From the NCBI RefSeq assembly GCF_007097365.1, contig NZ_VJZR01000010.1, positions 1 to 64,000 of the forward strand: 64,000 bases of DNA, read 5' to 3'. This document shows positions 46,894 through 55,873 of this stretch, piece by piece. Both the position numbers and the translations under genes were made by a program. Below the pieces are notes generated by a model. It searched no databases and was not told the origin of the DNA. It worked only from the letters and a program-made list of their open reading frames with translations. This stretch comes from Flavobacterium franklandianum. Lineage in GTDB: Bacteria > Bacteroidota > Bacteroidia > Flavobacteriales > Flavobacteriaceae. How positions within the stretch are numbered: the first letter of the stretch is position 1; every line of letters begins with the position of its first letter.

Positions 46894-49140
46894 ATGAAAA
46901 TAAGACTGATAATACTCCTTATAGGCTTTTCACTTTTTGGCTACAGCCAAAAAAAGTCAGTAAACAAGACCGTCAAAATTAAGCCTAAAGCCGAATTTGT
47001 AGATGAATTAATGTCTAAAATGACCATCGAAGAAAAAATTTATCAAACGGTACAATTTACTTCTGATGGTACAGTTACTGGGCCAAAATCCGGTGTTAAT
47101 TTTATCACACTAATCCAGCAAGGAAAAGTTGGCTCTATACTTAATGCAACTGGTGCCAAAGAAACTAGAGAAATACAACGAATCAATTTAGAAAATTCTA
47201 GGTTAAAAATTCCTTTGCTTTTTGGGCACGATGTAATTCACGGTTACAAAACTATATTTCCTATTAATCTAGGTATGGCTTCCTCATTTGATCCCCAAGC
47301 AGTAGAATTAGCCGCTCGAATTGCCGCTACCGAGGCAGCTTCTGGAGGAGTACATTGGACATTTGCACCCATGGTGGATATTGCTCGTGATGCAAGATGG
47401 AGTAGAGTTTCTGAGGGTTCTGGAGAAGATAATTTTCTTGGAATTCAAATGGCTGTTGCCAATGTCAAAGGATTTCAAGGTGATGATTTATCAAAGACGA
47501 ATACAATTTTGGCTTGTGCCAAACATTTTGCCGCTTATGGCGCTGCCGAAGCCGGAAGAGATTATAACACGGTCGATATGTCCGAAAGAGTATTGCGGGA
47601 TACCTATTTACCTGCTTTCAAAGCGACGGTTGATGCTGGTGTAAAGACTTTTATGGTGGCTTTCAACGAAATTGCAGGAGTTCCATCAACAGGGAGTAAA
47701 TTCTTGATTCGGGATGTGCTAAAAGGCGAATGGAAATTTGATGGACTTGTGGTGTCCGATTATACAGGTATTAATGAATTGGTAGCCCACGGATTTGCTA
47801 CGGACAATAAAAACGCAGGAGAACTAGCTTTACAAGCTGGAGTCGATATGGATATGGTAGGCGGTGCTTTTATGAACTATATGAAGTCCTCTTATGACGA
47901 AGGCAAACTAACTTTAGCTCAAATCGATGATGCTTGCAAAAGAATTTTGGATGTAAAATACGACTTAGGTTTATTCGAAGATCCGTATCGCTATTCTGAT
48001 GAAAAACGTGAAAAAGAAACCATTTATAAACCAGAGTTTTTAGAAGCCAGTTTAGAAATAGCCAAAAAATCATTGGTTTTATTAAAAAACAATAATAATA
48101 TTCTGCCATTGAAAACCAACCAAAAGATTGCTTTCGTAGGTCCTTTGGTAAGCGACGAATTTAATATTATTGGCTCTTGGGCAGCACTTGGAGACCGTTC
48201 TGGTTTTGCAACGAGTGTCAAAGAAGGAGTGACAAATTATTTGAAAAATGTTTCCAATGTCACCTTTGATCAAGGGGTCGAAATCCAAAGTACTAAAAGA
48301 GATTTAATGCAAAAAGCGTTGGAAAACGCCAAAAATGCCGATGTTATTGTAGCCGTTATGGGCGAAAGAGAAAATATGACAGGTGAGGCAGCTTCTCAAA
48401 CTACTATCGATTTACCGGGATTGCAAAAAGAGTTTTTAGCCGAATTGAAAAAATTAGGCAAACCAATAGTTTTAGTAGTATTGAATGGAAGGCCCTTGAC
48501 TCTTACTTGGGAAAACGAAAATATGGACGCCATTCTTGAAACTTGGTGGCCTGGAACTCGTGGTGGTGATGCGATTGCGCAAACTCTTTTTGGAGCTAAT
48601 AATCCAAACGGAAAATTACCTATTTCATTTCCTAGAAAAGTGGGGCAATTGCCATTGTATTACAATCATAAAAACACAGGAAGACCGTATTTGGGACCAA
48701 CCGATCCAGAACAAAAATACAAATCTCAATATACCGATGTAGGTAATAGTCCCTTGTATCCTTTTGGATTTGGATTGAGTTATACCACTTTCGAATATTC
48801 GAATATGAAAATTTCAAGTGATAAAATCAAGTTTAACGAGAAATTAAAGGTTAGTGTTGATGTCAAAAATACTGGGAATTACGATGGTCAAGAAATAGTT
48901 CAACTTTATATTAGAGACTTAGTGGGTTCTGTAACAAGACCAGTTAAGGAACTAAAAGGATTCGAAAAAATAAATTTAAAAAAAGGGGAAACAAAAACAG
49001 TTTCATTCGAAATTTCATCCGAAGATTTAAAATTTTATACTATCGAAATGAAAAACGAAGCAGAAGCAGGCAATTTTGAAGTTTTTGTAGGTGAAAATTC
49101 TAATACGGACAGAAAAGCAAATTTTGAATTGGTTCATTAA
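46894..49140 (+). CDS. bglX: GH3 beta-glucosidase (BglX type) of the PUL
   Basis: This 748-residue enzyme has a signal peptide (ends GYSQ, about residue 18) and the same three GH3 domains as the 10344 enzyme. The nucleophile is Asp289 in GLVVSDYTGINE. It starts 14 bases after the GH144 stop, so the two are co-expressed. GH3 enzymes beside GH144 have been shown in related PULs to prefer sophorose and longer beta-1,2-gluco-oligosaccharides, so this is the likely periplasmic exo-enzyme releasing glucose. The glucose could then feed the PQQ dehydrogenase/gluconate route encoded in the window. Confidence 0.92.
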   Translation: MKIRLIILLIGFSLFGYSQKKSVNKTVKIKPKAEFVDELMSKMTIEEKIYQTVQFTSDGTVTGPKSGVNFITLIQQGKVGSILNATGAKETREIQRINLENSRLKIPLLFGHDVIHGYKTIFPINLGMASSFDPQAVELAARIAATEAASGGVHWTFAPMVDIARDARWSRVSEGSGEDNFLGIQMAVANVKGFQGDDLSKTNTILACAKHFAAYGAAEAGRDYNTVDMSERVLRDTYLPAFKATVDAGVKTFMVAFNEIAGVPSTGSKFLIRDVLKGEWKFDGLVVSDYTGINELVAHGFATDNKNAGELALQAGVDMDMVGGAFMNYMKSSYDEGKLTLAQIDDACKRILDVKYDLGLFEDPYRYSDEKREKETIYKPEFLEASLEIAKKSLVLLKNNNNILPLKTNQKIAFVGPLVSDEFNIIGSWAALGDRSGFATSVKEGVTNYLKNVSNVTFDQGVEIQSTKRDLMQKALENAKNADVIVAVMGERENMTGEAASQTTIDLPGLQKEFLAELKKLGKPIVLVVLNGRPLTLTWENENMDAILETWWPGTRGGDAIAQTLFGANNPNGKLPISFPRKVGQLPLYYNHKNTGRPYLGPTDPEQKYKSQYTDVGNSPLYPFGFGLSYTTFEYSNMKISSDKIKFNEKLKVSVDVKNTGNYDGQEIVQLYIRDLVGSVTRPVKELKGFEKINLKKGETKTVSFEISSEDLKFYTIEMKNEAEAGNFEVFVGENSNTDRKANFELVH

Positions 49141-49355
49141 ATTCTGCAGCTTATGTATTGATTTCCATTTAGTGGAAAACAGCAGATTCATTTTATAAAA
49201 TTTAAATAGTTAGTAAACATATTTTGTCAAATAATTCGAATTGACAATTATGAATCCAAATAAACACAGAAAATATAGATGGAGATTTATTTTTTGTGTG
49301 ATTGTCAATCCAATCTCCAAAAACAAAAAACAGTATTAACAAAAAATTATTTATT

Positions 49356-51059
49356 ATGAAAAAAATTACAATTTTGATTTCGCTAATGATATCTTCATTA
49401 GGATTTTCGCAAACGTATTTGCCTCTGACATTTACAAATGCAGATCAGTTAATGACTGGTTCAGATGCCTCAGTTACTTCATTGGTTCCTGATCCTTTAG
49501 ATGGTGCAAACCAAGTAATGCAAATTGTTGGAGATGCTACTAAAGAATGGGATACAGCTTCACTTGTTCTAACCACATCGGTTAATCTTGAAGACAATGC
49601 TAATAACACGATTACCTTTAGAATTAACCCCATGGGGATAACAGGAATACGCAATCACATATTGAAATTTGAGGGTCCTGGTGCTGCAGAGTTCAATTTT
49701 ACCACCACAGATTCAGGATGGCAAACCATAACAGCCAATTTTGGTCCAGGTCTAGTTGCATATTCTAAGGTACTTATTTTTACAGATAAAGGATCAGCGA
49801 CTGAAACCGGAACGTATTTAGTTGATGATATTATGGGGGCTACAAATAATCCACTATCTATACTTACCTTACCTCTTAGATTTACTGCTACTAACGAATT
49901 ATTTGCTGGTGATGGTAATGTAACAACTTCTTTAGTGGCAGATCCACTAGATGCTCTAAATAAAGTAATGAAAGTAGAAGATTTAGTTGGTGGTGAATGG
50001 AGTAATGCTTTGTTGAATCTAAATCCATCAATTAATCTTTCTGACAATGCCCATAATACGATTACTTTTAGAATTAACCCTATAGGTGTAACAGGAACAC
50101 GCAGTCACCTGTTGAAATTTCAAGGTGCTGGTCAGGTAGAACACTGGTTTTCCACAACAGATTCAGGATGGCAAACTATAACTGCTAATTTTGGAGCAGG
50201 TTTGGGTAGTTTTCCACAAATTGTTATTTTTCCAGATGCAGGATCACTTGCTACTGGAACGTATTTAATTGATGATATTGAATTTGCAAGTCAAGTTTTG
50301 TTAAATGCTGAAGATGGAACATCCAATAAATTAGGAACAATGAATGTATTTGCAAATGGACCTGGACAATCAAATGCTGATATGATAGTTGTAACTAATC
50401 CAAATGGATCAGGAATAAACACAAGTACTAAATGTATTCAATTTACTCGCAGAACTTCAGGTACTGATGCAATGCCTTGGGCTGGATTTTATAGTTTTGT
50501 TACGGATCCAGATCCAGACTTTACAACTAATAAATATGTGCATGTTAAACTTATGAAATCAAATACTTCACCAGTTAAATTTAAAATTGAAGGTGGCCCA
50601 ACAGGAACTATAGAAATTTATAGTATAAATAGTTATACAACTCCGGGAGTTTGGCAAGATATGGTTTTCGATTTTTCAGATAGATCAGGACTTTATCCTA
50701 TCGTAGCTTTCTTGCCTGATTTTGAAGACCCGCTAATTGCTGGAGCAGATAGAATGATTTATTTTGATGACATTGTAGTTAATAATATCGCTACTCCAGA
50801 AACTTTGGGTTTAAAAGAAAATTATTTGTCTGCAAAAGTAAAGATGTATCCTAATCCGGTAAAAAATACTTTGACAATTGATGCAAACGGAACTATTCAA
50901 AAAGTGTCTGTTTACAATGTTTTAGGTCAAGAAGTTATGAAAGCTAGTCCAAAAAATAACTCAGCTACTTTGCAAACAAGTCAACTTAAAAAAGGTGTTT
51001 ATTTTGTAACAACAGATGTTGATGGAGTAATTAGTACTTCTAAAGTGTTAAAAGATTAA
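49356..51059 (+). CDS. T9SS-secreted protein with repeated carbohydrate-binding-like domains
   Basis: Met at 49356 (MKKITILISLMISSLGFSQ) gives a clean signal peptide; the frame is open 18 codons further but without signal features. The mature protein (567 residues in all) has two tandem copies of a beta-sandwich domain, 150 residues apart (NTITFRINPMGITG; NTITFRINPIGVTG, each followed by TTDSGWQTITANFG). A third, different domain (NKYVHVKLMKSNTSPVKFKI...YFDDIVVNN) is shared with the next gene. The end (MYPNPVKNTLTIDANGTIQK, KGVYFVTT) is a T9SS type A sorting domain. It has no visible active site and probably binds glucan on the cell surface. Confidence 0.8.
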   Translation: MKKITILISLMISSLGFSQTYLPLTFTNADQLMTGSDASVTSLVPDPLDGANQVMQIVGDATKEWDTASLVLTTSVNLEDNANNTITFRINPMGITGIRNHILKFEGPGAAEFNFTTTDSGWQTITANFGPGLVAYSKVLIFTDKGSATETGTYLVDDIMGATNNPLSILTLPLRFTATNELFAGDGNVTTSLVADPLDALNKVMKVEDLVGGEWSNALLNLNPSINLSDNAHNTITFRINPIGVTGTRSHLLKFQGAGQVEHWFSTTDSGWQTITANFGAGLGSFPQIVIFPDAGSLATGTYLIDDIEFASQVLLNAEDGTSNKLGTMNVFANGPGQSNADMIVVTNPNGSGINTSTKCIQFTRRTSGTDAMPWAGFYSFVTDPDPDFTTNKYVHVKLMKSNTSPVKFKIEGGPTGTIEIYSINSYTTPGVWQDMVFDFSDRSGLYPIVAFLPDFEDPLIAGADRMIYFDDIVVNNIATPETLGLKENYLSAKVKMYPNPVKNTLTIDANGTIQKVSVYNVLGQEVMKASPKNNSATLQTSQLKKGVYFVTTDVDGVISTSKVLKD

Positions 51060-51081
51060 TTAAATACTTTTTTATTATTAT

Positions 51082-51114
51082 AAAGACACGTTTTCAAAAA
51101 ACGTGTCTTTTATT
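51082..51114 (+). terminator. Terminator after the binding protein gene
   Basis: AAAGACACGTTT pairs with AAACGTGTCTTT (12 bases) around a 5-base loop, followed by TATT. It may end the core PUL transcript. Confidence 0.75.
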
Positions 51115-51145
51115 ATTTATAATTAAGTTAGAAAAACTTTGTACA

Positions 51146-53161
51146 ATGAAACATTTAAAAAAAAGTATCACTATTTCTATCCTTTATTTGGCGATGGTTT
51201 ATATGCAAACTGCCTATTCTCAAGTTATAGAGAATTATGAAGGAACTCCAATAAATATGACTATTTTAAATGGTGGTTCAACTGATCTCAGTACTTTAAC
51301 AGTAATTAGTAATCCTTACAAGACTGGAATTAATACTAGCAACAAGGTTTGTTATTTATTGCGGGATAAAGATGGAATACCTGAAGTAGGTTTCTGGGCA
51401 ACCAAAACGATTGACTTTACAACAAATAAATACATACACGTTAAAGTGTATAAAACAAGAATTACAACGGTTAAATTCAAAGTAGAAGATAGAATGGGAG
51501 GGATTCTCGAAATGACAAGTAGTAATCCGCAAACAAAAGTGAATCAATGGGAAGATTTAGTATTTGATTTCAGTAGTCTAACTGGAAATTACACTAAAAT
51601 TAGTTTAATGCCTGATTTTATTGATCCTGTTGGATTAAGTGCTGACATTAATATCTATTTTGATGATATTATTCTCAATAATAATCCAAATCCCATTACC
51701 TTCATCGATGAACTTTTTCAGAACAGTTATATGCTTTATAAGAATATAAGAAAGTCGAATGGAGTTTATCTAGACGCATTAGCGCTAAATGGAGCGGGAG
51801 CAAAACCAGCTGCCATTGCGGCAAATGGTATTGGGCTTATGTCTCTGTGTATTGCCGATGCTATGTATGTAAAAACTGGGGATGCAATAAATTGGGAAGC
51901 CACGGCAAATCAAGTAATCGCTACCACGCAAACCTTTATTGATTTTAAAAATAATGGTAAAATAAATGGAGCAGGAATGTTTCCTCGTTATTTTAGATGG
52001 GACAATGGGAGCCAAGAAGGCAGTTGGCCTTATGAATATAGTACTATAGACAATGCCATTTTTGCCATGGGATTACAAATGTGCAAGAACTATTTCTCTA
52101 ACAACGCAACAATTGTTTCGAATGTAAATATTTTGCTTGGTGCTATGGACTATACAAAAGCAATATATCCTACACAGATTGCCATGATATTAGATCAATC
52201 AGGAAATAATGGGAGTGCGTTCACGAATCCTTTTAACGAATATATGCTAGTGGCTTGGTTAGCCAAAAACACTAATTCTTCAAACTCGGGTTCTGCTAAA
52301 TCTCAATTATTTTGGAATACCTATTTTGCTAATCCAACTACTGCACCCATAGCACGACCAAATTATGCTGGTTATGTAACCCTTTCTGATGGAGGATATT
52401 TATCTTGTTTTATTCCACAGTTTTGTTATTATTTTGTGAATATGTTTAAAAATGATTCTAATTATATGTCCTATTTTAATAATTGGTTGAATGCTGATAA
52501 ATTATATGCAACAAACAATGGTACGCCAAATAGTTTTGAATGGGGACTTGGTGCAGGAGAGATTCCTGGTGGTGGTTATTCTGCTGACAAAATAAACGAT
52601 AATCCCAACAAAATTGTATCCCCACATATCATCTCCGGATTTAGCCCAATATATTCTAATACAAAATCAAACTTATTAAGTCTATACAATAATGGCAATG
52701 GTGCTTCAATTTATAGTCTTCCGAGCAACAGTGCAAAAAAAGTTTTGTGGCGCTACAAACGAAATGACACCGTAGCAAGAGCATCTTATATACAAGCTAT
52801 AGATTACTGCACAATGTTATTTGGATTGGCCTCTTTGCCAGAAAACTTGGGTGATAATTGGTTTTCAAAATATAACTGGCCTTTGGATCTTCAAGCCCTA
52901 TCGGTAGATGATTTTTCGAATAAATCGGATAATATTTTGGTATATCCTAACCCTTTCGATGACAAAATAATAATCTCTTTCAAAGAAAAAACGATTGCAG
53001 AAATTCATATATTTGATGTGTTAGGGAAACAAATATTGGCAACCAAAATAATTAACTTTACCGAAACTATTGATTTGCCAAAGCAATTACAATCAGGTTT
53101 GTATATATTGGAATTAAAAATAAACAATGAGACTTTTAGAATTAAAATTGTAAAAAAATAG
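51146..53161 (+). CDS. T9SS-secreted protein with a divergent GH144-like (alpha/alpha)6 domain
   Basis: This 671-residue protein has a signal peptide (ends AYSQ, about residue 26) and an N-terminal beta domain (about 28-185) related to the third domain of the preceding protein. A roughly 400-residue helical domain follows whose segments echo GH144: FQNSYMLYKNIRKSNGVYLD, NGIGLMSLCIADAM, EYSTIDNAIFAMGLQM, NPFNEYMLVAWLA and LSDGGYLSCFIPQFCYYF. The C-terminus (VYPNPFDDKIIISFKEK, GLYILELK) is a T9SS sorting domain. It is likely a secreted glucanase acting on beta-1,2-glucan or a related polymer, but identity to the GH144 enzyme at 45494 is low and a new family is possible. Catalytic residues cannot be set from sequence alone. 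Confidence 0.65.
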   Translation: MKHLKKSITISILYLAMVYMQTAYSQVIENYEGTPINMTILNGGSTDLSTLTVISNPYKTGINTSNKVCYLLRDKDGIPEVGFWATKTIDFTTNKYIHVKVYKTRITTVKFKVEDRMGGILEMTSSNPQTKVNQWEDLVFDFSSLTGNYTKISLMPDFIDPVGLSADINIYFDDIILNNNPNPITFIDELFQNSYMLYKNIRKSNGVYLDALALNGAGAKPAAIAANGIGLMSLCIADAMYVKTGDAINWEATANQVIATTQTFIDFKNNGKINGAGMFPRYFRWDNGSQEGSWPYEYSTIDNAIFAMGLQMCKNYFSNNATIVSNVNILLGAMDYTKAIYPTQIAMILDQSGNNGSAFTNPFNEYMLVAWLAKNTNSSNSGSAKSQLFWNTYFANPTTAPIARPNYAGYVTLSDGGYLSCFIPQFCYYFVNMFKNDSNYMSYFNNWLNADKLYATNNGTPNSFEWGLGAGEIPGGGYSADKINDNPNKIVSPHIISGFSPIYSNTKSNLLSLYNNGNGASIYSLPSNSAKKVLWRYKRNDTVARASYIQAIDYCTMLFGLASLPENLGDNWFSKYNWPLDLQALSVDDFSNKSDNILVYPNPFDDKIIISFKEKTIAEIHIFDVLGKQILATKIINFTETIDLPKQLQSGLYILELKINNETFRIKIVKK

Positions 53162-53194
53162 TTTCAAATATTCTTAAATTATAAAATAAATAAA

Positions 53195-55294
53195 ATGAAA
53201 CATTTACTTTTCCTTTTTATGGCTTTTTTATTAAATACTGCTTATTCTCAAAACATTCAATCGCCTTCCAAAAAGATTTCTGTTGATTTCAAATTGACCC
53301 CTTCTGGGCAACCTTCTTATGCTATTAATTACAACTCTAAACTCGTAATTTCCGAAAGTACTTTAGGGATTAAACTAAAGGATAAACCCGCTTTGGATGC
53401 TAATTTTGTAATAGATAGCGTCAAAAATTCTAGTTTCAATGAATCTTGGAAACCCGTTTTAGGAGAACAAGAAAATATTGTAAATCATTACAATGAACTT
53501 ATAATAGCTCTCTCTCAAAAGGAAACGCACATAAAAATGAATCTAATTTTTAGAGTTTTCGACGAAGGAGTTGCTTTTAGATATGATTTTCCAAAGCAAA
53601 AAGACTTAAATTATTTCATCATTTCTGATGAGGTTTCCCAGTTCAATTTAACCGATAATCACAAAGTTTTCTGGATTCCAGGCGATTTTGACAGTCAAGA
53701 ATATGTGTATAACGAAACCTTGTTTTCTGAAATTGACAACTCAAAATTAAATTTAAATAACGGAATTGGTGTAAAATCTATTGCAGGAAAATATACAGTT
53801 CAATCTCCACTGATGATGAAATCGCCTTCGGGCCTGTATCTTAATATTTTTGAAGCCGCAGTTGTGAATTATCCTGTGATGCACCTTGATGCTGCTGTGA
53901 AAAATAATAAATTAACCTCACATTTGGTTCCAAACGCCATTGGCGACAAAGCCTATTTGCAAGCACCTTGCGTTTCTCCTTGGAGAACCATTATGGTTAG
54001 CGATGATGCCAGAGATATTGTGGGTTCCAAGATGATTTTGAACTTGAACGAACCTTGTAAAATCGACGATACTTCTTTCATTAAACCTATGAAATATGTT
54101 GGAATCTGGTGGGAAATGCATGTTGGAAAATCAACTTGGGATTATGCCGGTTCGCAAAATGCCCAAAACTCCTTGACCCAAGATTTAATTCCTTCTGGAA
54201 AACACGGAGCAACTACTGAAAACACCAAAAGACACATTGATTTTGCTGCCAAAAATGGTTTCGATGGCGTTCTGGTCGAAGGATGGAATGTAGGTTGGGA
54301 AGATTGGTTTGGCAATTGGAAAGAAGAAGTTTTCGATTTCACGACACCTTATCCCGACTTTGATTTAGATGTGATTACGGCTTATGCCAAATCTAAAAAT
54401 GTAAAAATGATTATGCACCACGAAACTTCGGGTTCGGTTGCCAATTATGAAAGACATTTGGATCGCGCACTTGAGTTGATGAAAAAATACAATTATCCAG
54501 CAGCAAAATCGGGTTATGTAGGCAAAATTATTCCGCGTGGCGAATTTCACGACGGACAAACTATGGTCAATCATTTTAACTTTGTGGCCAGACGATTTGC
54601 CGATTATAGATTAATGATCAATTCTCACGAAAGTTCCCGTCCCACAGGTTACAGCCGTACGTATCCAAATTATATCGCTGCCGAAGCAGCTCGTGGCAAT
54701 GAATTCAATGCTTGGAGTACTGGGAATCCTCCAATGCACGAAACGATTTTGCCTTTCACAAGACTGCTTGGTGGTCCAATGGATTATACACCTGGAATTT
54801 TCGAAATAAAAATGAGTTATTACGACAAATCGAAAACCGAACAAGTTCAAACTACTTTGGCAAAACAATTGGCTCTTTATGTCACGATGTATTCACCTTT
54901 GCAAATGGCTGCCGATTTACTGGAAAACTACGAGAAATATCCAGATGCTTTTCAGTTTATCAAAGATGTTGCGCTAGATTGGCAAGATTCTAAATATCTT
55001 GAAGCTGAACCCGGAGATTTTTTGACCGTGGTTCGAAAAGCTAAAAATTCTGAAAAATGGTTTCTAGGCGCCATCACAGATGAAAATGCCAGAAAATCAG
55101 AAATTAAATTAGATTTCCTGACCAAGGGAAAAAAATACAAAGCCATTATTTATGAAGATGCAAAAGATGCCGATTGGAAAAACAATCCAATAGCTTACAA
55201 AATAAGCACAATAGAAGTTACTTCTAAATCAAAAATCAAATTGAATTTAGCACCCGGAGGAGGAACAGCGATAAGCTTCGAACCAATTAATTAA
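53195..55294 (+). CDS. GH97 glycoside hydrolase, inverting alpha-glucosidase type, exported
   Basis: This 699-residue protein has a signal peptide (ends AYSQ, about residue 19), the GH97 N-terminal beta-sandwich (about 20-290), the TIM barrel from KYVGIWWEMH onwards, and the short C-terminal sandwich. Candidate catalytic glutamates are Glu410 (HHETSG), Glu479 (NSHESSRPTG) and Glu503 (RGNEFNAW). Their spacing (69 and 24) equals that of SusB Glu439, Glu508 and Glu532 as I remember them, so this is the inverting alpha-glucosidase branch and not the retaining alpha-galactosidase branch (Asp nucleophile). An alpha-glucosidase is unexpected in a beta-1,2-glucan locus and suggests a branched or mixed substrate. 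Confidence 0.9.
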   Translation: MKHLLFLFMAFLLNTAYSQNIQSPSKKISVDFKLTPSGQPSYAINYNSKLVISESTLGIKLKDKPALDANFVIDSVKNSSFNESWKPVLGEQENIVNHYNELIIALSQKETHIKMNLIFRVFDEGVAFRYDFPKQKDLNYFIISDEVSQFNLTDNHKVFWIPGDFDSQEYVYNETLFSEIDNSKLNLNNGIGVKSIAGKYTVQSPLMMKSPSGLYLNIFEAAVVNYPVMHLDAAVKNNKLTSHLVPNAIGDKAYLQAPCVSPWRTIMVSDDARDIVGSKMILNLNEPCKIDDTSFIKPMKYVGIWWEMHVGKSTWDYAGSQNAQNSLTQDLIPSGKHGATTENTKRHIDFAAKNGFDGVLVEGWNVGWEDWFGNWKEEVFDFTTPYPDFDLDVITAYAKSKNVKMIMHHETSGSVANYERHLDRALELMKKYNYPAAKSGYVGKIIPRGEFHDGQTMVNHFNFVARRFADYRLMINSHESSRPTGYSRTYPNYIAAEAARGNEFNAWSTGNPPMHETILPFTRLLGGPMDYTPGIFEIKMSYYDKSKTEQVQTTLAKQLALYVTMYSPLQMAADLLENYEKYPDAFQFIKDVALDWQDSKYLEAEPGDFLTVVRKAKNSEKWFLGAITDENARKSEIKLDFLTKGKKYKAIIYEDAKDADWKNNPIAYKISTIEVTSKSKIKLNLAPGGGTAISFEPIN

Positions 55295-55411
55295 AGCGTT
55301 TGTGATATCTATGAGGTTTTTTAAACCTGTTAGATGGGTCGTTAAATCCGACTAGATTCGTAAAAAAATCGTTCGTTTTTTTTGGTTGATATTAAATATA
55401 TCCCACATTAT

Positions 55412-55440
55412 TCAACGGATTAAAATCCGTTGCAACAATA
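55412..55440. repeat. Hairpin preceding the tandem repeats
   Basis: CAACGGATT and AATCCGTTG form a 9-base stem with a short loop, directly before the first repeat unit. Similar hairpins in Flavobacterium intergenic DNA often start such repeat clusters. Confidence 0.5.
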
Positions 55441-55707
55441 TGGCTCGTTCCCAAGGAACTTTTACATAACGTAATAAAGCCTTGGGCTCGGTTTATTTTG
55501 TAAGGCCGGACTAAAGGCCAGTTTATTACAATATGGCTCAAGGAACTTTTACATAACGTAATAAAGCCTTGGGCTCGGTTTATTTTGTAAGGCCGGACTA
55601 AAGGCCAGTTTATTACAATATGGCTCGTTCCCAAGGAATTTTTACATAACGTAATAGAGCCTTGGGCTCGGTATATTTTGTAAGGCCGGACTTTAGTCCG
55701 GTTTATA
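55435..55707. repeat. Three tandem repeats of about 90 bases
   Basis: Units start at 55435, 55528 and 55615 (periods 93 and 87; the second lacks six bases, GTTCCC). Each holds an ACAATATGGCTC start, an ACATAACGTAATA segment, a GCCTTGGGCTCGG segment and a GGCCGGACTAAAGGCC-like dyad; in the last unit this becomes the perfect palindrome CCGGACTTTAGTCCGG. A degenerate partial unit (GAGCCGTTGGCTCGG) continues to about 55750. It lies in the 580-base gap between GH97 and GH43 genes. No coding role is seen; the chance frame on the minus strand is repeat-derived. Confidence 0.85.
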
Positions 55708-55873
55708 AAGTTAACCATTGAAGAGAGAGCCGTTGGCTCGGTTCATTTTGTGTTTTTACCATAGAATTACCTTATCAGCTATCTAAAAAAGGAACGATGT
55801 TTTAAATTTTATGTAGCTATTAATTTATATCTCAAATCAAAGGTCTTATTTAAATTTAAAATAAAATTGTAAA

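Noticed and set aside
55392..55718. A 108-residue minus-strand frame with internal repeats (VRPYKINRAQGFITLCK units), or alternatively a CRISPR array.
   Set aside because: The frame exists only because the 87-93 base DNA units keep the same phase. The units are directly abutting with no unique spacers and no cas genes are nearby, so it is neither a repeat protein nor CRISPR.
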